From: an uncultured Collinsella sp.
GTDB taxonomy: Bacteria > Actinomycetota > Coriobacteriia > Coriobacteriales > Coriobacteriaceae
Length of the DNA stretch: 10,504 nt
Assembly: GCA_900768435.1 (NCBI GenBank)
Contig: CAAGCW010000013.1
Location: 1 to 10,504 of the forward strand
Direction of reading: 5' to 3'
Below are positions 6,027 to 10,504 of the stretch, piece after piece. The notes below the pieces were generated by a model, which made no database searches, had not been told where the DNA came from, and saw only the letters and a program-made list of their open reading frames with translations. Positions within the stretch are counted from its first letter, which is position 1, and every line of letters begins with the position of its first letter. Both the position numbers and the translations under genes were made by a program.

Positions 6027-7037
6027 CTACGCCCGCAAATCTCGCACGCTCGCACGCTCGACCAGCACGCCCGACACAAGCGTACGGCTTCTGGAGCTCG
6101 GGGCCTCCAGACCTGCGACGACCTCGTTAAGCGCACGGATGCCCAGCTCGCGGTGGCGAAACTTCACCGACGTCAGAATCGAGTTGGGTATCGTCTTGTA
6201 GAGCTCATCGTCGAAGCCGATCACGGACACGTCGTCGGGCACACTCAGACCCTTGTCACGTAGAGCCATCATCACGCCGTTTGCCATGCAGTCGTTAGCA
6301 GCGAGGACCGCCGTGCAATCGGGTTTATCGGCAAGCACAAGGCCCGCGGCATAGCCACTATCCGCATTCCAATCGCCCTGCAGAGGCTCGGGCGGCTCAA
6401 TGCCACGCGCCTCGAGTGCCGCACGCCAACCTTTCATACGACACTGGCTCGACAGCGACTCTTTCTTACCAGAGACGAAGTACACGTTCTTGTGCCCGCG
6501 ATTCAAGAAGTACTCGCACGCCATGCGCGCACCACCCTCTTGATCGTCACTGACGGTAGAGCAGGTAGGATGCTCCATCGGCGTGATAATCACCGTCTTG
6601 AGGTCCTTCGGTGCCTCAAACGTATCGAAATCATCGACCATCTGACGCAGGTTGAAAATCATGCCGTCGACGGGAAGCTGCGACATCCTACGCGCCGCTT
6701 CGGCAAGGGTCATCTTCTCCCCCGCCCGCTTTTTGATCATCGTGAGAGCAAAGCCTCGCTCTTCGGCGGCATCGGCGATACCGTCAATCATGTCCACGGC
6801 GCCGCCCGACAAGTGGAACATCACCACGCCGATGCACCCGTAACGGCCCAACTTGAGTGAACGCGCGGCAAAGTTGGTTCGAAACCCGAGCGCCTCCATT
6901 GCAGAATGGACCCTATCGCGCGTCGACTCGCGCACGCTATCGGGCTCGTTGATCACGCGCGACACCGTCTTGAGAGAAACGCCCGCGGCAACTGCCACAT
7001 CGTTCATTGAGACATTTTTCTTGTCCATCGTTGCCAC
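6027..7037 (-). CDS. LacI-family transcriptional repressor (second cassette)
   Basis: This 336-aa protein is a full-length LacI/GalR member and a paralogue of the repressor at 903-1907. The helix-turn-helix is at about residues 10-31 (SMNDVAVAAGVSLKTVSRV). The hinge NFAARSLKLG (55-64) has Leu61 equivalent to LacI Leu56. The sensor domain follows, with GFDDELYK near 273. Recognition-helix residues are Leu22, Lys23 and Arg27, differing from the Glu-Gln pair of the first repressor. The start is GTG at 7037, chosen because GGAGA lies 4 nt upstream and the N-terminus aligns with the paralogue. The ATG at 7028 is too far from that site. It is divergent from the second EIICB, with a perfect palindromic operator between them. 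Effector unknown. Confidence 0.9.
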   Translation of the reverse strand: MATMDKKNVSMNDVAVAAGVSLKTVSRVINEPDSVRESTRDRVHSAMEALGFRTNFAARSLKLGRYGCIGVVMFHLSGGAVDMIDGIADAAEERGFALTMIKKRAGEKMTLAEAARRMSQLPVDGMIFNLRQMVDDFDTFEAPKDLKTVIITPMEHPTCSTVSDDQEGGARMACEYFLNRGHKNVYFVSGKKESLSSQCRMKGWRAALEARGIEPPEPLQGDWNADSGYAAGLVLADKPDCTAVLAANDCMANGVMMALRDKGLSVPDDVSVIGFDDELYKTIPNSILTSVKFRHRELGIRALNEVVAGLEAPSSRSRTLVSGVLVERASVRDLRA

Positions 7038-7039
7038 TA

Positions 7040-7046
7040 CTTCTCC
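7040..7046 (-). promoter_or_regulatory. Ribosome binding site that sets GTG start of second lacI
   Basis: The minus strand reads GGAGAAG here. From GGAG the GTG at 7037 is 5 nt away, ideal, while the ATG at 7028 is 14 nt away. This supports the GTG start. Confidence 0.65.
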
Positions 7047-7110
7047 AGTCGGTTATGCATCACTTGTTTTTTGCGTTCTAGCATACACTACCTGCCTGAT
7101 TGATAAATCA

Positions 7111-7139
7111 ACCGTTTACCGAACAATATCGACCGCTCA
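7111..7139 (+). promoter_or_regulatory. Direct-repeat element upstream of second EIICB
   Basis: ACCGTTTA (7111-7118) and ACCGCTCA (7132-7139) start 21 bp apart with a 13-nt spacer ending in ATCG. It matches the element upstream of EIIA at 22 of 29 positions. The spacer contains part of the exact 13-mer shared with 856-868. It lies 50 nt before the perfect operator. Its position upstream of the repressor site suggests an activator binding site. Confidence 0.5.
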
Positions 7140-7175
7140 CCCGTATATCCTTGTTGCTCTTCCAAAAATGTCTTA

Positions 7176-7219
7176 CGTTGTCATTTCGCAATGACAACGT
7201 TGTCATTTCGCAATGACTT
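7176..7219. repeat. Tandem 22-bp duplication carrying operator half-sites
   Basis: The 22-bp unit at 7176-7197 is repeated at 7198-7219, identical except for the last two bases (AA versus TT). Each unit reads CGTTGTCATT, TCGC, AATGAC. The junction of the two copies creates the perfect operator. The outer edges leave single half-sites (GTTGTCATT at 7177-7185 and AATGAC at 7212-7217). The 22-bp period is two helical turns, so bound dimers would lie on the same DNA face. Confidence 0.85.
7190..7207. promoter_or_regulatory. Perfect palindromic LacI-type operator, second cassette
   Basis: AATGACAACGTTGTCATT is an 18-bp perfect palindrome centred on CG at 7198/7199. It has the same frame as the first-cassette operators (AATGnnAACGTTnnCATT) and differs only at the nn positions. 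It lies 104 nt before the EIICB start and 152 nt from the lacI start, so it can act on both divergent genes. The adjacent repressor is the expected ligand. Confidence 0.8.
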
Positions 7220-7311
7220 CCTCAAGCAGGAAGGTTTCCGGGCAGTCCTGACCATCCATCGACGACCAGTTCCATCCACATGCATCGCGCATCAAGCAGC
7301 AAAGGAGCTCT

Positions 7312-9090
7312 ATGGACGCCATCGTAAAGATGCTCGAAAAGCATCAACCGTTCTTTGAGAAGATCTCGAGGAACATCTACCTCCAGGCCATCAAGGACGG
7401 ATTTCTTGGGTGCATGCCCATTGTCCTCACCTCTTCGATCTTCCTGCTAATTGCCACCCTTCCTGGCGTAGTTGGCATCACGCTGCCCCAGCCGCTCATC
7501 GACTGGTGCAACAAGCTGTACAACTTCACCATGGGCGTCATGGGCATCATGGTTGCCGGCACCACCGCCAAGAACTTTACGGCTTCCATGAACCGTCGCA
7601 TGCCCGCCGGCAAGGTGCTCAACGACGGCTCCACCATGGTGGCCGCCCAGTGCAGCATGCTGCTGCTCGCCGTTACGCAATTCACCACCAAGCTCAACGG
7701 CTCCGAACTTTCAGTCTTCGACTGCACCAGCATGGGTACGCGCGGTCTGTTCTCGGCCTATATCGCCGCGTTCATTACCGTGTGGGTCTATAAGTTCTGC
7801 GTCTCGCGCGATCTGACCATTAAGCTGCCCAAGGAGGTCCCGGGCGCCATCGCTCAGAACTTCCGCGACATCATCCCCTTTGGCGGCGCCGTCATCATCT
7901 GCGGCATCATCGATGTCGTCGTGCGCAACCTCATGGGCGTTCCGTTCTCCGAGCTGCTTATCAAACTGCTCTCCCCGCTCTTTACCGCTGCAGAAACCTA
8001 TCCCGGCCTTATCCTTATCCAGGCAGCCACCGCGTTCTTCTGGTTCATCGGCGTCCACGGCCCCTCGATCGTCCAGCCGGGCATCGACCCCATCCGTCTT
8101 GCCAACCAGGCCGAGAACCTGCAGGTTCTGCTGGCAGGCGGCCACCCCGCCCACTCCCTCACCTTTAACATGTCGCTCGTGGGTGAGTTCGGCGGCACCG
8201 GCGCCACCTTCATCGTGCCGCTTCTGCTGATTCTCTTTATGAAGTCCAAGCAGCTCAAAGCCGTCGGTAAGGCCTCGATTGTTCCTGTTGCCTTCGCCGT
8301 CAACGAACCGCTGCTCTTTGGCGCGCCGATGATCCTTAACCCCTACATGCTCATCCCCTTTGTTGCCGCCGGTTGCGTCAACGTGAGTGTTGCCAAGTTC
8401 TTTATCGATAACGTGGGCATGAACGGCTTCTCCTTCGTGGTGCCTTGGGCTACCCCTGCCCCCATCGGCATCTTCATCACCACGAACTTCCAGCTTATCG
8501 CTCTGGTATTTGTCGCGATCATCATCTTGCTGGACGCCATCATCTACCTGCCGTTCTTGAAGGCATACGATAAGCTGCTCTGCGACCAGGAGGCCGAGCG
8601 CGCCGCCGAGCTGGGTCTCGAGTCCGATGGTGCCGCTGCCATCGCCGCCGACGCCTCTGCGCCCGCTGTCGAGCAGGCTACCGCTTCCGTCGAGCCGACC
8701 GCCGCTGCCGCCGACAGCAAGCCTGTCGCCGATCAGCCCGAGCCCGCCGCCGACGCATCCGCCAAGAAGGATGTCGACGGTCTGAAGGTCCTCGTCCTGT
8801 GCGCCGGCGCCGGCACCTCTGCCATGCTTGCCAATGCCATCAAGGAAGGTGCCGCGCAGACCGGAGAGAACATCGCTTCCTCTGCCGGCGCTTATGGCCA
8901 GCACACTGCCATCATGGATCAGTACGACGTCATCGTGCTCGCCCCGCAGGTCCGTAGCTACTACAACGACATGAAGGCCGACACCGATCGCCTGGGCATT
9001 AAGCTGCTCGCTCCCCGCGGTAAGGAATATATCGACCTTACTCGCGACCCCGCTGGCGCCATCAAGTGGCTCCGCGAGAACCTCGACTAG
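7312..9090 (+). CDS. lacE: Lactose-family PTS permease EIICB (second copy)
   Basis: This 592-aa paralogue of the permease at 2265-4040 has the same IIC-linker-IIB order. The IIC domain (about 1-420) shows GVHG at 247-250 (His249) and NEPLLFGAP at 331-339 (Glu332), with about ten hydrophobic stretches. The linker at about 425-488 is very rich in Ala, Asp, Pro and Glu. The IIB domain has VLVLCAGAGTSAMLANAI with Cys497 as the phosphorylation site, and LAPQVRSYY and LTRD near its end, all LacE-like. It has no IIA domain, so it depends on an EIIA in trans, probably the one at 350-688. AAAGGAG at 7301-7307 lies 4 nt before the ATG. Substrate-facing IIC regions differ clearly from the first copy, which fits a different or broader beta-galactoside preference; the actual substrate cannot be read from sequence. 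Confidence 0.93.
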   Translation: MDAIVKMLEKHQPFFEKISRNIYLQAIKDGFLGCMPIVLTSSIFLLIATLPGVVGITLPQPLIDWCNKLYNFTMGVMGIMVAGTTAKNFTASMNRRMPAGKVLNDGSTMVAAQCSMLLLAVTQFTTKLNGSELSVFDCTSMGTRGLFSAYIAAFITVWVYKFCVSRDLTIKLPKEVPGAIAQNFRDIIPFGGAVIICGIIDVVVRNLMGVPFSELLIKLLSPLFTAAETYPGLILIQAATAFFWFIGVHGPSIVQPGIDPIRLANQAENLQVLLAGGHPAHSLTFNMSLVGEFGGTGATFIVPLLLILFMKSKQLKAVGKASIVPVAFAVNEPLLFGAPMILNPYMLIPFVAAGCVNVSVAKFFIDNVGMNGFSFVVPWATPAPIGIFITTNFQLIALVFVAIIILLDAIIYLPFLKAYDKLLCDQEAERAAELGLESDGAAAIAADASAPAVEQATASVEPTAAAADSKPVADQPEPAADASAKKDVDGLKVLVLCAGAGTSAMLANAIKEGAAQTGENIASSAGAYGQHTAIMDQYDVIVLAPQVRSYYNDMKADTDRLGIKLLAPRGKEYIDLTRDPAGAIKWLRENLD

Positions 9091-9103
9091 TTTCTCCCCT
9101 GTT

Positions 9104-9130
9104 GGTGCCCGAATCCCCAGTTCGGGCACC
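9104..9130 (+). other. Intercistronic hairpin between second EIICB and lacG
   Basis: GGTGCCCGAA (9104-9113) pairs perfectly over 10 bp with TTCGGGCACC (9121-9130) around a 7-nt loop, 13 nt after the EIICB stop. No T-run follows (TCTCCCTATT), so full termination is unlikely. It corresponds in place to the hairpin at 4042-4063 in the first cassette and may stabilise the upstream mRNA or partly limit lacG expression. Confidence 0.7.
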
Positions 9131-9164
9131 TCTCCCTATTCGTATCCCACAGAAAGGATGACTC

Positions 9165-10504
9165 ATGACCAACCCCATGCAGTTCCCCGACGGCTTTGTG
9201 TTTGGCGGCGCCACCGCCGCTTACCAGGTTGAGGGCGAGACCCGCACGCACGGCAAGGGCAAAGTGCCCTGGGACGATTTTTTGGCTGCCCAGGGTCGCT
9301 TCTCCCCCGACCCCGCAAGCGATTTCTACAACAAGTATCCGGTCGATATCGACTTGTGCCAGCGCTTCGGCATCAACGGCATTCGCGTCTCCATCGCTTG
9401 GAGCCGCATCTTCCCCAACGGCACCGGCGAGATTAACTCCGAGGGCGTCGCTTTCTATCACGAGCTTTTCGCCACCTGCAACAAAGCCGGCGTTATCCCC
9501 TATGTCACGCTCGATCACTTCGATACGCCCGAGGCCTTCTACCAGGACGGCGGCGAGGGCTTCTTGACGCGCACGACAATCGACGCCTTCGTCGAGTACG
9601 CCAAGTTCTGCTTTGCCGAGTTCACCGAGGTCAAGCACTGGTTTACCTTTAACGAGATTCCCGCAACCGCCGAGGGCAGCTTTATCGTTGGCAACTGGCC
9701 GCACGGCGAGAAATACCGCCTGGACAAGGCCTTCCAGCTCATGCACAACATGATGGTGGCCCACGCCAAGGCTGTCGTCGCCTTCCATGAGGGCGGCTTT
9801 GAGGGCGAGATCGGCATTGTCCAGAACCTGGAGCCCAAGTATCCCCTCGACCCCAACAATGCCGCCGACTGCGAGGCCGCCCGCATGGCCGACGTCATCA
9901 ACAACCGCTGGGTACTCGACGCCACCTTCCGCGGCCACTATGCAGCCGACACCATGGAGGCTGCGACCAAGCTGGCCTATATCGCCGGCGGCGAGCTCGA
10001 CGTCCGCGACGAGGATATCGCCGCGTTGACCGCCGCGCTCCCCTACAACGATTGCCTGGGTGTCAACACCTACAAGTGCCAGTTCCTGCGTGCCGCCGAG
10101 GGCGAAAACGACATCAACCACAATGGCACCGGCGACAAGGGCTCCTCGCGCTGGTTCCTCAAGGGCGTGGGCGAGTCATGCGTGCGCGAAGGCGTACCCA
10201 CCACCGATTGGGACTGGATCATCTATCCCGAGGGCCTCTACGACCTGCTGCTGCGCATTAAGAACGATTACCCCAACTATAAGAAGATCTACATCACCGA
10301 GAACGGCATGGGCTATAAGGACGACTTTGAGGACGGCTTTATCGACGACGCCCCTCGCATCGACTATATGCGTCAGCATCTCGCATGGATCCTCAAGGCA
10401 ATCGACGGCGGCGTAAACGTCGACGGCTACTTTGTGTGGTCGCTGCAGGACCAGTTCTCCTGGACCAACGGCTATAACAAGCGCTACGGCCTGTTCTACA
10501 TCGA
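9165..10504 (+). CDS. lacG: GH1 6-phospho-beta-galactosidase (second copy), partial at right edge
   Basis: The open frame runs from ATG 9165 to the window end without a stop, covering 446 residues; about 30 C-terminal residues are missing. The start is supported by AAAGGA at 9153-9158 with 6-nt spacing. An overlapping ATG at 9158 is out of frame. Acid/base Glu164 (TFNEI), nucleophile Glu379 (ITENG) and the phosphate-binding set Ser432, Lys439, Tyr441 in FSWTNGYNKRYG are present, with the galactosidase-type Trp433. It is a close paralogue of the enzyme at 4237-5676, with many identical stretches near the N-terminus. One difference is TLDHFDTP (Asp117) where the first copy and Lactococcus LacG have TLHHFDTP. 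The second His, the widely conserved one, is kept. It should hydrolyse the product of the second permease. Confidence 0.93.
   Translation, partial: MTNPMQFPDGFVFGGATAAYQVEGETRTHGKGKVPWDDFLAAQGRFSPDPASDFYNKYPVDIDLCQRFGINGIRVSIAWSRIFPNGTGEINSEGVAFYHELFATCNKAGVIPYVTLDHFDTPEAFYQDGGEGFLTRTTIDAFVEYAKFCFAEFTEVKHWFTFNEIPATAEGSFIVGNWPHGEKYRLDKAFQLMHNMMVAHAKAVVAFHEGGFEGEIGIVQNLEPKYPLDPNNAADCEAARMADVINNRWVLDATFRGHYAADTMEAATKLAYIAGGELDVRDEDIAALTAALPYNDCLGVNTYKCQFLRAAEGENDINHNGTGDKGSSRWFLKGVGESCVREGVPTTDWDWIIYPEGLYDLLLRIKNDYPNYKKIYITENGMGYKDDFEDGFIDDAPRIDYMRQHLAWILKAIDGGVNVDGYFVWSLQDQFSWTNGYNKRYGLFYI

Larger units (their letters stand above)
7038..7311. promoter_or_regulatory. Divergent control region between second lacI and EIICB
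   Basis: This 274-bp region parallels the first divergent region. It contains the direct-repeat element (7111-7139), a 22-bp tandem duplication (7176-7219), and within it a perfect 18-bp operator (7190-7207). CCAAAAATG followed by ACGTTGTCATT at 7162-7185 aligns with CCAAATG...ACGTTGCCATT at 2063-2083 of the first region, suggesting common descent. The permease leader from 7208 to 7311 is about 100 nt with no obvious structure or small ORF. I could not place -35/-10 boxes with confidence. Confidence 0.6.

Noticed and set aside
7020..7038. Operator at the second lacI start (GTTGCCACT half)
   Set aside because: Only one half-site matches, and the bases are the GTG-GCA-ACG start codons themselves; likely chance.
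7098..7111. FNR/CRP-type site (TTGAT-AA-ATCAA)
   Set aside because: The spacer is 2 nt instead of the 4 nt (FNR) or 6 nt (CRP) required; probably incidental.
7711..9129. 472-residue minus-strand open frame antisense to the second EIICB
   Set aside because: Same kind of codon-bias shadow; low-complexity Gly/Asp/Val translation.
9087..10121. 344-residue minus-strand open frame antisense to the second lacG
   Set aside because: Shadow of the GH1 gene; mirrors the false frame opposite the first lacG.

Overview
The window comes from a high-GC, Gram-positive-style genome: strong GC-ending codon bias, AGGA-type ribosome binding sites, and LacE/LacF/LacG proteins of the Firmicutes/Actinobacteria type. 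A gut Coriobacteriia bacterium such as Collinsella fits best. That placement is inferred from style, with no marker gene to confirm it.

Layout, left to right: about 290 bases with no recognised gene; a bidirectional terminator; a lactose-type PTS EIIA gene (lacF-like, minus strand); a LacI-family repressor (minus); a divergent regulatory region; a membrane lactose-type EIICB (lacE-like, plus); a long structured RNA spacer; a GH1 6-phospho-beta-galactosidase (lacG-like, plus) with a strong terminator; three copies of an 80-bp-period palindromic repeat; a second LacI-family repressor (minus); a second divergent regulatory region; a second EIICB (plus); and a second lacG-like gene (plus) that runs off the right edge.

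The core is therefore a duplicated cassette, lacI <- -> EIICB -> 6-phospho-beta-galactosidase, with one EIIA gene at the left end that probably serves both permeases. EIICB imports and phosphorylates a beta-galactoside, using phosphate passed on from EIIA. LacG then splits the phosphorylated sugar into galactose 6-phosphate and the aglycone sugar. Genes for later steps (tagatose-6-phosphate pathway) are not in the window.

The most informative signals lie outside the genes. (1) LacI-type operators share the pattern AATGnnAACGTTnnCATT. Three copies lie in the first divergent region, and a perfect 18-bp palindrome sits inside a 22-bp tandem duplication in the second. The two nn positions differ between cassettes, as do the two key recognition-helix residues of the repressors. 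(2) A direct-repeat element (ACCGTTCA-like halves, 21-22 bp apart) lies 39-50 bp upstream of the operator in front of all three PTS transcription units, suggesting a common activator unlike the local repressors. (3) The EIICB-lacG spacers carry RNA hairpins. The first spacer has a nested ~99-nt inverted repeat plus a mutually exclusive alternative pairing. (4) The palindromic repeat array separates the two cassettes.
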